This document shows positions 11,292 through 19,823 of a stretch of 64,000 nucleotides of DNA, piece after piece (the stretch's first letter is position 1; each line of letters starts with the position of its first letter). The notes under the pieces are model-generated. The model saw only the letters and a list, made by a program, of their open reading frames with translations, was not told the origin of the DNA and ran no database searches. The stretch is from Alphaproteobacteria bacterium. Its GTDB lineage: Bacteria > Pseudomonadota > Alphaproteobacteria > Micavibrionales > Micavibrionaceae. Location of the stretch: contig JANQFU010000046.1 of NCBI GenBank assembly GCA_028277665.1, positions 21,121 through 85,120 of the forward strand, written 5' to 3'. The translations under genes were made by a program, and so were the position numbers.

Positions 11292-12412
11292 CGTTCAAAA
11301 ACCTCTGACTCAAGCGTCTTCCGGGACAAGGTGACAGGCGCGGGTTCCCCGGCCTGCATAACAAGATAGCTGGCGGGAACAAGGGTGATTCCCTTGTCTT
11401 TTAATGTCGGGAGCCATTCTTTCAGACCGGCGATCGTCGCGTCTTTCGGGTGGCCGATAGCCATCGCATGACCATTTTCAAGCGCAATGGATTCGAGTTT
11501 ACGAAGCGCCGCATGAACCGCCGCCTCTTCCGGAACATGATCGAGAAACACGTCGCGCGTGAGGGTCGGAACACCGTGGCGCGCGGCAACATCTCCGGCA
11601 ATTGCGCCGGAAATCGTGTAGGAATCGATAAAGAGAAGCCCCCGGTCTTTTAATTCAGCCATCAGCCAGTTCATGGCCTTGCGGTCTTGCGTCAGGCGGC
11701 TGCCCATATGGTTGTTCAAACCGACATATCCGGGAAAGCTGGACAATCCAAGATCCAGCATTTCCCGCCATTCCGAGACCGGTTTACCGGACAGAAGGGC
11801 GATCGGGCCCGGATCCAGTTTTTCGTTCACCGGCTCCATCGGCATATGGACCATAAGCTCGTGACCGGCTTTGCGGCCCGTCTCGCTCTGAATAGCGACG
11901 TCACGGGCATAAGGCAGCAAGGAAAGCGTCAGAGGACCGGGCAACGCCATGATCTGCTTCGAACGTCTCCGGTCTATGCCCACGTCATCTATGATCACCG
12001 TCACGAGGGCTCTGGTTTCCGGCGGGACATCTACGGAAACAGCATATTTGCGCCACGGCGGCAAATTTCCCCCAGCAGAAACATCCGCTTCCACTGACGG
12101 CGGGGCCTTTGTAATGTTAATCACATGTTCGATTTCGGAAGACGGCAAATCGGCGAGAATCCCGGGTTCGTAGACGGACAGGCCCTCGCCGCCCGTGTAA
12201 AAAAAATCCGGGTTCCGGAATGATCCGCGAAACATGTCAGGATTGAGGGACGATGCGTCTCCTGCGTCCCATTCATAAGCCGCATAAATCTTCTTTCCGG
12301 GCGCTGAAACCGGGTTTTCCTGAAGCGCCGGCAGGCCAACATAGTGATGTATCACAGCCAAAAGCAGGACAAAAAACAGCAAAAGCGTTTGATAGATATG
12401 GCGGCGGGTCAT
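11288..12412 (-). CDS. Divergent polysaccharide deacetylase (DUF610/YibQ family)
   Basis: A 374-aa membrane-anchored or exported protein with a TIM-like NodB-related fold. A hydrophobic N-terminal segment (about residues 7-24) is followed by a linker and the DUF610 core from about residue 135: VTVIIDDVGIDRR, LPGPLTLSLLPYA, HELMVHMPMEP, GYVGLNNHMGSRLT and AIGHPK. The ATG at 12412 is preferred over an in-frame TTG three codons upstream because the positively charged MTRRH then precedes the hydrophobic helix. Family members are often encoded near the ctpA/envC peptidoglycan genes; here the neighbours are ppiD and trpD. Substrate is unknown. Confidence 0.9.
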   Translation of the reverse strand: MTRRHIYQTLLLFFVLLLAVIHHYVGLPALQENPVSAPGKKIYAAYEWDAGDASSLNPDMFRGSFRNPDFFYTGGEGLSVYEPGILADLPSSEIEHVINITKAPPSVEADVSAGGNLPPWRKYAVSVDVPPETRALVTVIIDDVGIDRRRSKQIMALPGPLTLSLLPYARDVAIQSETGRKAGHELMVHMPMEPVNEKLDPGPIALLSGKPVSEWREMLDLGLSSFPGYVGLNNHMGSRLTQDRKAMNWLMAELKDRGLLFIDSYTISGAIAGDVAARHGVPTLTRDVFLDHVPEEAAVHAALRKLESIALENGHAMAIGHPKDATIAGLKEWLPTLKDKGITLVPASYLVMQAGEPAPVTLSRKTLESEVFER

Positions 12413-12534
12413 ATGGTACAAATCCGGACACGGTAAAAGAGGATGGAAGAAACAGCGGAAACAAGACGAATCCAGAATAACCGATCAAAAAACCTCTGTC
12501 CAAACAAAGCTTGAAAAGAAACGGAACCGCGCGC

Positions 12535-13563
12535 ATGACCGACCTGAAATTTTATATACAAAAGGCATCACAAAAAATTGATCTTGAAGAAAAAGAGCTT
12601 TGTGAGGCCATAGATATGATCCTCGAGAACCGGGTCAGTGAACCGCAAACGGCAGCCCTCCTCACCGCACTCGCGATGAAAGGGGAAACCGATGCCGAAA
12701 TCACCGGCGCAGCCAAGGCCTTGCGCGCGAAGGCTTTAAAGATCAAGGCGCCGGAAAACGCCATCGATTGCTGCGGGACCGGCGGCGACGGCGCGCATAC
12801 CCTCAACATTTCAACCGCCGCCGCGCTCGTCCTTGCCGCCTGCGGCGTTCCGGTCGCCAAGCACGGGAACCGTGCGGCCAGTTCCAAAAGCGGCACGGCG
12901 GACGTTCTGGAACAACTCGGCGTCCCGCTGACCGTCCCGCCGGAACGCCTCGAAAAAGCGTTGACCGAGACCGGATTCGCCTTCCTGATGGCCCCCGCCC
13001 ATCATCAGGCCATGCGCCATGTCGCCCCGATCCGCAAGGCGCTCGGGATCCGGACGCTCTTTAACCTCATTGGACCGCTGGCCAATCCGGCCGGCACAAA
13101 AATCCAGCTTCTGGGCGTGTTCGCGCCGGACTGGACAGAACCGATGGCAAGGACGCTCAAAGCGCTCGGCAGCCGGCGCGCATGGGTCGTCCACGGCATG
13201 GACGGCCTTGACGAAATCACGCTCGGCGCACCGACAAAGGTCACAGAGCTGACCGCGCAAGGCGAGATCCGGACTTTCGAGATCGGCCCGGATGATTTCG
13301 GCCTGCCGTCTCACGACCTTGCCGCCATACGCGGCGGTGCGCCCGAAGAGAACGCGCAGGCGCTCCGGGCTCTCCTGCGGGGGGAGAACGCGGCGTATAA
13401 AGACGTCGTCCTTGCAAACGCGGCCGCCGCGCTCCTGATTGCAGGCAAAACGGACAGCCTTCCCGGCGGCGTCGCTCTTGCGCGGGAGGCCCTGGACACA
13501 GGCAAGGCCGCGCAGATCCTCGAGCGCTACATCTCCCTGATCAACGAAGAGAAGGAAGCTTGA
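12535..13563 (+). CDS. trpD: Anthranilate phosphoribosyltransferase
   Basis: Second step of tryptophan synthesis: transfers phosphoribosyl from PRPP to anthranilate. The protein is 342 aa from MTDLKFYIQK; an in-frame ATG eight codons upstream (12511) is an alternative start. Signatures: the PRPP loop CCGTGGDGAHTLNIST, HGNRAASSKSGTADVLE and RTLFNLIGPLANPA. It is followed after 3 bp by trpC. trpE and trpG are not in this window. Confidence 0.97.
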   Translation: MTDLKFYIQKASQKIDLEEKELCEAIDMILENRVSEPQTAALLTALAMKGETDAEITGAAKALRAKALKIKAPENAIDCCGTGGDGAHTLNISTAAALVLAACGVPVAKHGNRAASSKSGTADVLEQLGVPLTVPPERLEKALTETGFAFLMAPAHHQAMRHVAPIRKALGIRTLFNLIGPLANPAGTKIQLLGVFAPDWTEPMARTLKALGSRRAWVVHGMDGLDEITLGAPTKVTELTAQGEIRTFEIGPDDFGLPSHDLAAIRGGAPEENAQALRALLRGENAAYKDVVLANAAAALLIAGKTDSLPGGVALAREALDTGKAAQILERYISLINEEKEA

Positions 13564-13566
13564 TTC

Positions 13567-14346
13567 ATGCCCACGAAACTTGAGGAGATTTGCGCAACCA
13601 AACGCGCCGAGCTTGACGTGAAAATGCGCCGAATGCCGCTTTCTGAACTTAAGATCCAGGCTGAACAGGCTCCGCCTGTCCGCTGTTTTAAAACGGCTTT
13701 GGAAGCTTGTGATCCGGCTATTATCGCCGAGGTCAAAAAAGCCTCCCCCAGCAAAGGCATAATCCGGGAGGATTTCGATCCCCTCGAAATCGCCCGAACT
13801 TACGAAAAAAACGGCGCCGCCTGCCTGTCGGTCCTGACCGATACGCCCTATTTCATGGGCGAAGACGCCTGTTTAAGCGAGATCCGGGCCTTTTGCGGAC
13901 GTCCCCTTCTGCGCAAGGATTTCATGATCGACCCGTGGCAGATCTATGAATCGCGCGCCCTCGGGGCGGATTGCGTTCTTCTGATCGTCGCCGCGCTGGA
14001 TCAATCCCTCTATCTTGATCTTTATCGCCTCGCGTGGGAGCTTGGGATGCAGGTTCTGGTCGAGACCCATGACGAGGCCGAGATCGTCCGCGCCATGGAG
14101 GCCGCACCGGACATCGTCGGGATCAACGCCCGGAACCTGAAAACGCTGGAAGTCGACCCGGCCCGCCTGCCCGACCTCGCTGAACGGATCCCGCACGGGC
14201 CGCTTAAAATCGCCGAAAGCGGGATTACGAGCCCTGAGCATCTCGTACAACTGAAAATTGCGGGCTTTGACGGCTTTCTGATCGGCGAGACCCTTATGCG
14301 CGCGCCGGATATCGGCCGGGCGCTCAGAAGCTTTTTGAACGGATAA
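13567..14346 (+). CDS. trpC: Indole-3-glycerol phosphate synthase
   Basis: Cyclises CdRP to indole-3-glycerol phosphate in tryptophan synthesis. The 259-aa single-domain TIM barrel (not fused to TrpF) shows the N-terminal EVKKASPSKG catalytic-lysine segment, PLLRKDFMIDPWQI with the second catalytic Lys, VETHDEAE, GINARNLKTLEV and ESGI near the phosphate site. It is tightly coupled to trpD and followed by a strong inverted repeat at 14355-14388 before the lexA promoter. Confidence 0.97.
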   Translation: MPTKLEEICATKRAELDVKMRRMPLSELKIQAEQAPPVRCFKTALEACDPAIIAEVKKASPSKGIIREDFDPLEIARTYEKNGAACLSVLTDTPYFMGEDACLSEIRAFCGRPLLRKDFMIDPWQIYESRALGADCVLLIVAALDQSLYLDLYRLAWELGMQVLVETHDEAEIVRAMEAAPDIVGINARNLKTLEVDPARLPDLAERIPHGPLKIAESGITSPEHLVQLKIAGFDGFLIGETLMRAPDIGRALRSFLNG

Positions 14347-14354
14347 CAATCTTG

Positions 14355-14388
14355 CCAGTCTATGATCAACTTTATGATCATAGACTGG
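14355..14388. terminator. Perfect 14-bp inverted repeat after trpC
   Basis: CCAGTCTATGATCA (14355-14368) and TGATCATAGACTGG (14375-14388) form a perfect stem with a 6-nt loop, 8 bp after the trpC stop. No T tract follows. Two short GC hairpins (CCCGC/GCGGG and GCCC/GGGC) come next. Probably ends the trp transcript, but it could be a repeat element. Confidence 0.5.
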
Positions 14389-14479
14389 AACCCGCGACGG
14401 CGGGTCGCCCGGAGGGCGAAGCATGCCCGGCGCTTGAGAGCCGCATTTTCATTCGTGAATGAGAATGCGTTAAAAAAGT

Positions 14480-14508
14480 TTGACACAAGAGGAGAACTAA
14501 ACTAGAAC
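14480..14508 (+). promoter_or_regulatory. lexA promoter with alphaproteobacterial LexA box
   Basis: A TTGACA -35 (14480-14485) is followed after 17 bp by TAGAAC (14503-14508). The sequence 14494-14508 reads GAAC-N7-GAAC, that is GTTC-N7-GTTC on the other strand, the direct-repeat operator known for LexA in alphaproteobacteria. It overlaps the -10, as expected for autorepression. Translation begins 46 bp downstream. Confidence 0.85.
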
Positions 14509-14553
14509 AAAAGAGAAAGTTCTATGAAATTATAACGGGTGGGGCCGATTATC

Positions 14554-15231
14554 ATGTTAACGAAAAAAATGCGTGAGCTGCTTTTGCTCATCCATGAGCG
14601 CACGAAAGACGGGGACGTGCCGCCGTCCTTTGACGAAATGAAAGATGCGCTCGGACTGAAATCCAAATCCGGAATTCACCGGCTGATCACGGCGCTGGTC
14701 GAGCGCGGATATATCGAGCGCCTGCCGCATCGCGCGCGCGCGCTCCAGATCAAAAAACTCCCCGAAGGCTACCGCCCGCCGGAAACCGACGTCACGTCCG
14801 CCGCCTCAAAGGCCCGGGCGATTAACGACGTGTATCGCGCCGCAAACACGGAGAGCGTCCCGCTCTACGGCAAAATCGCGGCCGGAACGCCGATCGAGGC
14901 CATCCGCGACGAAGGCCGGAGCGTCGACATTCCCGCAACGATTCTGACACGGGGCCGCCATTACGCTCTGACGGTCGAAGGGGATTCCATGATCAAGGCC
15001 GGAATTCATGACGGCGATACGGTGATCATCCGCGAGACCGAAAGCGTCCATCCGGGCGATATCGCCGTGGCGCTCGTCGAGGATCAGGAAGTAACCCTTA
15101 AACGCATTCGTTTCGCCGGAACGAAAATCGTACTCGAACCGGAAAATGACGCCTACGAACCGCGCGTCCTCAACCCCGATCAGGTCCGCTTTCAAGGCAT
15201 CCTCGCAGGTCTGTACCGCTTGTATCATTAG
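14554..15231 (+). CDS. lexA: LexA repressor / SOS regulator
   Basis: Represses DNA damage genes and self-cleaves when RecA is activated. The 225-aa protein has an N-terminal winged helix (MLTKKMRELLLLIHE to about residue 65, with the KSKSGIHRLI recognition helix), a linker, the Ala-Gly cleavage site in YGKIAAGTPIEA, and the S24 peptidase domain with catalytic Ser in VEGDSMIKAGI and Lys in VTLKRIRF. The ATG at 14554 gives the standard MLTKKM start; a GTG five codons upstream is also in frame. The operator at 14494-14508 indicates autoregulation. Confidence 0.97.
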   Translation: MLTKKMRELLLLIHERTKDGDVPPSFDEMKDALGLKSKSGIHRLITALVERGYIERLPHRARALQIKKLPEGYRPPETDVTSAASKARAINDVYRAANTESVPLYGKIAAGTPIEAIRDEGRSVDIPATILTRGRHYALTVEGDSMIKAGIHDGDTVIIRETESVHPGDIAVALVEDQEVTLKRIRFAGTKIVLEPENDAYEPRVLNPDQVRFQGILAGLYRLYH

Positions 15232-15235
15232 GCCC

Positions 15236-15366
15236 CTTTCCTGACTGGCTATTTTTTAAATCGGCATGAAAACGCCTTCTCACATGCTCATGTATTTTTT
15301 ATATACTGCGCTGTTCGTCGTTGTCTTTAGACCGCCTTGTCACAAAATAGCCAGCAGGAAGGAAAG
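15236..15366. repeat. 131-bp segment bounded by imperfect inverted repeats
   Basis: Left end CTTTCCTGACTGGCTATTTT (15236-15255) is matched in inverted form by 15344-15366, which reads CTTTCC-TTCCTG-CTGGCTATTTT on the minus strand: the outer 6 and inner 11 bases are the same. The 88-bp interior has no reading frame of note. It lies between the convergent lexA and 5-FCL genes. It could be a long terminator stem, a small non-autonomous element or a structured RNA. Confidence 0.6.
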
Positions 15367-15398
15367 AAAATACGTGCTTCGCGTAAGTCCTGTCACTT

Positions 15399-16010
15399 TT
15401 AAAACATAATCATTCTATCCGGCGTGACAACGGCGTCCAGCGGAACGTCATGTTCCGCACGCGGCAACGGGAAAAGAACCAGTTGCTCCGCATACGCGAA
15501 CCCGACCGCCCGGCAGGGATGCCCGTCTTTGCGATACGCGGCAAGGGTTGCGTCATAATACCCGCCCCCATATCCAAGGCGCGTCCCCTTCCGGTCAAAG
15601 GCAAGCAAAGGCGTGAGGACGATATCCGGCCGGACGGCCGGCAAATCCGCAGCCGGCTCCATAATATCTTTGCCGATCCCGCCCTTCCCTTTCCCTTTGG
15701 TGGAACTTAGAAGCGGATCACCTTCCCGCCACGCATGAAAGGAAAGAACCCGCGTGTCAGAACACATGCGCGGCAACGCCACGAGACACCCGCGCGCAAA
15801 AAGGCTCTCCATCAAATCCAGCGTCCCAAGCTCCGTCCCGAACGGCCAGTAAACGGAGACAACGTCCCCTTTTTGCGGGGAAATTTCCTCCATGAAAATG
15901 CGGGCCGCCCGCGCCGCATACTCCGGATCCGCCGTTATCCGCGCACGGCAACGGCGCGCTTCGCGCCGGATCTCGGCCTTTTGTTCCTGTGTATTATGAT
16001 CACCGGTCAT
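15399..16010 (-). CDS. 5-formyltetrahydrofolate cyclo-ligase
   Basis: Converts 5-formyl-THF to 5,10-methenyl-THF using ATP. The family signature is LAFDRKGTRLGYGGGYYDA with the basic patch GKGKGGIGKD upstream. The start is uncertain: MTGDHNTQEQKAEI at 16010 gives 203 aa, near the family norm, but in-frame starts at 16037 and 16046 exist and none has a clear ribosome site. The gene lies directly downstream of the predicted 6S RNA, the classical zapA-ssrS-ygfA order, so it is probably read from the same transcript. Confidence 0.9.
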   Translation of the reverse strand: MTGDHNTQEQKAEIRREARRCRARITADPEYAARAARIFMEEISPQKGDVVSVYWPFGTELGTLDLMESLFARGCLVALPRMCSDTRVLSFHAWREGDPLLSSTKGKGKGGIGKDIMEPAADLPAVRPDIVLTPLLAFDRKGTRLGYGGGYYDATLAAYRKDGHPCRAVGFAYAEQLVLFPLPRAEHDVPLDAVVTPDRMIMF

Positions 16011-16049
16011 TCGTTTGGCGGGGCAAGATAGGTTCATTCTATACAAAAC

Positions 16050-16205
16050 GAAGTGCGCCGCGTGAGCCGTGTGTGGTTCAGTATCCGCATGTGGCCCTGT
16101 CTACCAGGTGGGCACCGTATAACCGGACCAGGGCCCGGACAGGGACAGCTCCCTTGCGAATATTATCGGCCTCTGGGATAAAGGCACATCACGCACCCCG
16201 CAGCG
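16050..16205 (-). ncRNA. ssrS: 6S RNA (approximate ends)
   Basis: The 181-bp gap between zapA and 5-FCL has no reading frame. On the minus strand it contains TTCGCAAGGGAGC, the GTGCCCACCTGG segment and a GCGGCTCACGCGGCGC-like 3' region that resemble alphaproteobacterial 6S RNA, together with the strictly conserved zapA-6S-5FCL context. 6S RNA mimics an open promoter and sequesters sigma-70 RNA polymerase. The precise ends and secondary structure were not computed. Confidence 0.65.
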
Positions 16206-16227
16206 CGAAGCTCTTCATCAGGAATCA

Positions 16228-16668
16228 TCAGGCATCCTGAAGACGCGAAGCGACGGTTTCAATCCTGTTTTTTAAGGAATCAATCGCCTGCAGGACCAGT
16301 TTCTCATCCTCGGGCGGCAGGCCGGCATATTGCGGCGGTGCAGCAGGAGCCGGAGCGGCGGCGGCGGCCGGTTTCGGCGTTGCGGCATGGCTGCGAACCT
16401 GTGCGACGAGGTCGCGGTTTTGAATCTGGAGGTCCTTGATCTGCCGGGCCATGTATTCGATGTGCTCCTGCAGGTCGAGCGCTTCGTCCCCGATCATCAG
16501 GCTCGCGAGCACGAGGAGATGCGCCTCGCTCGTCGCGCCGCCGGCCTGTGCGATCTCGCGGACCTTTTGATCGACCTGCTTGCTGAGATAGGTCAGGCGG
16601 TCTTCCTGCCCGTCGTCACAGGCAATTCCGTATGTCCGGTTGTTGATATTGACCTGAACCTCGGCCAT
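16228..16668 (-). CDS. zapA: Cell division protein ZapA
   Basis: Cytoplasmic FtsZ-ring stabiliser. Of 146 aa, residues 1-90 are the ZapA domain (VQVNINNRTYGIACDDGQED, then LTYLSKQVDQKVREIA and LVLASLMIGDEAL), followed by a coiled coil (EHIEYMARQIKDLQIQN), an Ala/Pro-rich linker and a short C-terminal helix. The C-terminal extension beyond the approximately 100-aa E. coli protein is common in alphaproteobacteria. It is 3 bp downstream of the small coiled-coil gene and upstream of the 6S RNA. Confidence 0.93.
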   Translation of the reverse strand: MAEVQVNINNRTYGIACDDGQEDRLTYLSKQVDQKVREIAQAGGATSEAHLLVLASLMIGDEALDLQEHIEYMARQIKDLQIQNRDLVAQVRSHAATPKPAAAAAPAPAAPPQYAGLPPEDEKLVLQAIDSLKNRIETVASRLQDA

Positions 16669-16671
16669 AGC

Positions 16672-16938
16672 CTAACCCTCCTGAAGAATTTTTTCGACTT
16701 TTGCGATCGCGTTGTCGAGCTTTTCGGCGAGCGCGGCCTGATTTGCGCTCCCGGCGGCCGGTTTTTGTCCGCGATTGTCATTCTGCGGCATCGTGGAAAA
16801 CAAATCGGCCTGCGCCGCGGCTTCCGCGCTTTTCGTGCGCAGCGCGGACATCTCCGTAATTTTCTCATCGGAAAGCGTTTCCAATGCACTGACAGCCGTC
16901 TCAAGCTCGACGAGTGCCTGTTGAATCCGTTTCGACAC
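16672..16938 (-). CDS. Small coiled-coil protein (DUF4164-like) upstream of zapA
   Basis: An 88-aa, mostly helical protein starting MSKRIQQALVELETAVSALE, with heptad-like spacing in the first 40 residues and a second helix (ALAEKLDNAIAKVEKILQ) after a Gly/Pro/Asn-rich middle. The place immediately before zapA (3-bp gap, same strand) matches alphaproteobacterial DUF4164 proteins, which may play a ZapB-like division role. No catalytic motif; function is inferred from position. Confidence 0.75.
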   Translation of the reverse strand: MSKRIQQALVELETAVSALETLSDEKITEMSALRTKSAEAAAQADLFSTMPQNDNRGQKPAAGSANQAALAEKLDNAIAKVEKILQEG

Positions 16939-16983
16939 GCCGATCCCCTATCTTTATCTTCACTCCCCCGCATTCCTTTCTTT

Positions 16984-17052
16984 GTCATCCCCGCGCAAGC
17001 GGGGATCTTCCATCGATTAAATCGAAAAGATTCCCGCCTTCGCGGGAACGAC
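16984..17052. repeat. GTCATCCCCG palindromic repeat, copy 2
   Basis: Same family as 7970-8038: GTCATCCCCGCGCAAGCGGGG, a spacer, then GATTCCCGCCTTCGCGGGAACGACG. It lies between the zapA unit and the COQ10-like gene. The right arm has one substitution (GAACGACG for GAATGACG). Confidence 0.85.
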
Positions 17053-17147
17053 GCATATAAAAAGTAATGCAGAGCTTACAATATGAACTATAAGGCCGTG
17101 TGATAGCAGGTTTTAACGCAGACGGTCAATCCTGATTCGGAAGATCT

Positions 17148-17609
17148 TTACGGCTTTTCCCCCGGTAAATCATAGAGCGCGTGAGCCCGGGCCTCAAAAG
17201 CATGAACCATCCGCTTGACCGCTTCATGAAAAAAGACCCCGGCGATATGACGAAAAATCGGGTTCCGGAATTCGAAATCGACATAAAAATCAACAAGACA
17301 GCGATCACTCCCCTCTCCGACCGGAGAGAACGTCCATCTGTTTTTCAGATAACGCAGAGGACCGGAAAGATACTGAACGCGGATTTCCCGGGAGGGATCA
17401 AGCTCCACACGGGAGGAAAACGTTTCCCGAACCATTTTATGCCCAATCACAAGATCGGCATAGAACACGCGCCCGCCCTCTTCCTCACGTGTAATCCGGG
17501 AAGCCACGCACCAAGGCAGAAACTGATCATAGGCGCGCACATCGGCGACAAGATCAAAGACCTGCTGCGGCGTGAAATCGAGAATCTTTTGTTCGGCATG
17601 TACGGGCAT
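17148..17609 (-). CDS. COQ10/RatA-like START-domain protein
   Basis: A 153-aa polyketide-cyclase/START-like protein. Signatures: LDFTPQQVFDLVADVRAYDQFLPWC at residues 10-34 and the C-terminal helix HEAVKRMVHAFEARA. Homologues are described as coenzyme Q-binding COQ10 in respiration or as RatA, a ribosome-association toxin in E. coli; in alphaproteobacteria the ubiquinone role is the usual inference. Its ATG directly abuts the lipA stop (TAGATG), so it is the second gene of a lipA operon, an order seen in many relatives. Confidence 0.9.
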   Translation of the reverse strand: MPVHAEQKILDFTPQQVFDLVADVRAYDQFLPWCVASRITREEEGGRVFYADLVIGHKMVRETFSSRVELDPSREIRVQYLSGPLRYLKNRWTFSPVGEGSDRCLVDFYVDFEFRNPIFRHIAGVFFHEAVKRMVHAFEARAHALYDLPGEKP

Positions 17610-18578
17610 CTACTCGGCCGCATTCTGTTTCGCGAGCTTCCTGTCTCTGGCCTCGCGCAACCGGGCGAAGTCACTTTCCGCATGATAGGAAGAGCGCGTC
17701 AACGGCGAAGACGAGACCATCAGAAACCCTTTCGCACGCGCCATGCGCTCATACAGCGCAAACTCCTCGGGCGTTGCAAAATTCTCAACCGGCGCATGCT
17801 TGGGCGTCGGCTGGAGATACTGGCCGATGGTCAGAAAATCCACGTCTGCCGCCCGCAGATCATCCATAACCTGCGAAATCTCTTCCTGCGTCTCGCCAAG
17901 ACCCAGCATAATCCCGGACTTCGTAAAGATAGACGGATCCACTTCCTTGACACGCTGCAGGAGCCTTATGGACGTAAAGAACCGGGCGCCCGGCCGGATA
18001 GAAGGATAAAGACGCGGCACGGTCTCCAGATTATGATTGAAGACATCCGGCTTTGCGGCTGCGACCTGGTCCACCGCGCCGATCTTCTGTTTGAAGTCGG
18101 GGGTCAGAATTTCGATTGTGGTCTCCGGGCTTTTGAAGCGGATCGCCTCAATCGTTTTCACAAAGTGCAACGCCCCGCCGTCCGGGAGGTCATCACGGTC
18201 CACAGACGTCACGACCACATGTTTAAGCCCCATTTTCATCGTCGCGACACCGACGCGCAGCGGCTCCATGACATCCAGCGCGTCCGGGCGGCCTGTCGCG
18301 ATATTACAGAAGGAACAGGCGCGCGTGCAGACCTCCCCCATGATCATGAAGGTCGCGTGTTTCTTGTTCCAGCATTCCCCGATATTCGGGCAGCCGGCCT
18401 CTTCGCAGACCGTAGTCAGCTTAAGCGTCCGCACGACATCGACCGTCTCGTCATATGTCTCCCCCTGCGGCGCAGGCACCTTGATCCATTCCGGCTTCTT
18501 CCCGGACGGACGGTCCGGGTTTTTCTGCTTTTCGGGGTGACGTTTCTCACGTCTCAAAAGTTCGGGGTTGTAGGTCAT
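17610..18578 (-). CDS. lipA: Lipoyl synthase (radical SAM)
   Basis: Inserts two sulfurs into protein-bound octanoate to make lipoyl groups. The 322-aa protein has both Fe-S clusters: the auxiliary [12 protein letters not shown] motif and the radical-SAM motif [13 protein letters not shown], followed by [17 protein letters not shown] and the C-terminal [11 protein letters not shown]. Lipoyl groups are needed by the PDH E2 and the lipoyl-bearing E1-beta encoded 4-6 kb away. Located 3 bp after the aldolase gene and overlapping nothing. Confidence 0.98.
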   Translation of the reverse strand: MTYNPELLRREKRHPEKQKNPDRPSGKKPEWIKVPAPQGETYDETVDVVRTLKLTTVCEEAGCPNIGECWNKKHATFMIMGEVCTRACSFCNIATGRPDALDVMEPLRVGVATMKMGLKHVVVTSVDRDDLPDGGALHFVKTIEAIRFKSPETTIEILTPDFKQKIGAVDQVAAAKPDVFNHNLETVPRLYPSIRPGARFFTSIRLLQRVKEVDPSIFTKSGIMLGLGETQEEISQVMDDLRAADVDFLTIGQYLQPTPKHAPVENFATPEEFALYERMARAKGFLMVSSSPLTRSSYHAESDFARLREARDRKLAKQNAAE

Positions 18579-18581
18579 CGT

Positions 18582-19352
18582 TTAAACAATCTGATTTTGA
18601 ACGGTCTGGACGAGCGCCTGCGCGCCGCTTGCGAGAATCTTCGTATCGTCTCCCGGAAACAGGATATCATAGCCCAGTTCGGCTAACATAGCGCTCTGGT
18701 TCGGATCGGCAACATGTGTACACGCCAGAATGCCGTTTGCGTGCGCCGCGTCGGCGATCCGTTTTAAGTGATTCTGAAAAACCTTGTCCGCCCACGGGAT
18801 CGTACTTTGTTCCATCGTGGAGATCGTCAGGTCTTTGGGACCGACAAAGAGGCCCCTCAGCTTGGGCGTGGACGCAATGTCCTCGACGTTCTCAAGTGCC
18901 TCCCGCGTCTCGATCATCGCCAGTGAGAGGATGCGGTCGTTCGCCGCCTCGAAATAGGCGTTTCGGTCATAGCGCAGATTGGGGCCGTAAGGGCCGTAAC
19001 TGCGGCAACCTTCCGGCGCATAAAGGCATGCCGAGACGAACACTTCGGCTTCCGCGCGCGTATTAATCATCGGACAGACGATCCCCGCCGCGCCCGCATC
19101 CAGCGATTTCATGATGATCGAGGGCTCGTTCCACGGCACACGCACGATCGGCGTGATGTCCGTGCCGTGCAGGCCGCGCAGGATGTCGACAACCGTTTCA
19201 TAATCCATGAGCCCGTGCTGCATATCGATCGCCAGACCGTCAAAACCCGCACGCGCCATGATTTCCGCCGTCCAGGGCGACGGGATAGACATCCATCCGC
19301 AGATCCCGGTTTTTCCTGCATCCAGCTTTTGAAAGAGGTTTGTGCGCCACAT
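18582..19352 (-). CDS. HpcH/HpaI family aldolase
   Basis: A 256-aa class II pyruvate-type aldolase (TIM barrel). Visible: GICGWMSIPSPWTAE near the N-terminus, FDGLAIDMQHGLMDY with the catalytic His, PIVRVPWNEP, MIETREALENV with the metal Glu, and VGPKDLTIS with the metal Asp. The family includes 4-hydroxy-2-oxo-heptanedioate aldolase and 2-keto-3-deoxy-sugar acid aldolases; the substrate here cannot be assigned. First gene of the unit aldolase-lipA-COQ10-like. No catabolic partner genes are adjacent, so a stand-alone or promiscuous role is possible. Confidence 0.9.
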   Translation of the reverse strand: MWRTNLFQKLDAGKTGICGWMSIPSPWTAEIMARAGFDGLAIDMQHGLMDYETVVDILRGLHGTDITPIVRVPWNEPSIIMKSLDAGAAGIVCPMINTRAEAEVFVSACLYAPEGCRSYGPYGPNLRYDRNAYFEAANDRILSLAMIETREALENVEDIASTPKLRGLFVGPKDLTISTMEQSTIPWADKVFQNHLKRIADAAHANGILACTHVADPNQSAMLAELGYDILFPGDDTKILASGAQALVQTVQNQIV

Positions 19353-19454
19353 TCCCTAATTGCCATTTTTTATACAAACAACATCATCATCCTCTGGACA
19401 AGCCAGAGGATAACGAAATAAAGGAAAACTCCCCCTTGCGGTTATAAAATTCCG

Positions 19455-19823
19455 TTATCCATAGGGAACATAGACATCCGCTGCATCCGCGTCAAAATCT
19501 TTTGTGTTGCGCGTGACGACGATGGCCCCGAGGGATTTGGCCGTGGCGTAGATCAGGGCATCAGGCAGTTTCATGCGTTTTATGCGCCGGATCTCAACAG
19601 CCCGCATCCAGACATCCTGATCCGGGGTAACGATCTCAAACGTCGTTTCCAGAAAGGCGCGCCCTTTTTCAAGGTGCGGCTCCGGGAGCCCCGCCAGAAA
19701 TTCCGCCCATGTCACGATGCTGATCATCCGGCTGCGTGTCTGGCGGATGATATCCTGTGCATTCGCGTCCCCATGCGAGAAATCGATCAGGATATTCGTA
19801 TCAAAGATGACGGGGCCTTTCAT
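19455..19823 (-). CDS. vapC: VapC-type PIN toxin
   Basis: A 122-aa PIN-domain ribonuclease toxin. Active-site acids: D8 in VIFDTNILIDF, E41 in TWAEFLAG, D88 in KLPDALIYATA and D109 in TRNTKDFD, the full VapC set. Its ATG overlaps the antitoxin stop by 4 bp (ATGA), the standard antitoxin-first order. Expected to cleave tRNA or rRNA when freed; the target is unknown. Confidence 0.92.
   Translation of the reverse strand: MKGPVIFDTNILIDFSHGDANAQDIIRQTRSRMISIVTWAEFLAGLPEPHLEKGRAFLETTFEIVTPDQDVWMRAVEIRRIKRMKLPDALIYATAKSLGAIVVTRNTKDFDADAADVYVPYG

Noticed and set aside
17181..18686. Plus-strand open frame of about 500 codons
   Set aside because: Antisense to the COQ10-like gene and lipA, both certain; no family motifs, and arginine/histidine-rich composition typical of reverse-complement coding sequence.
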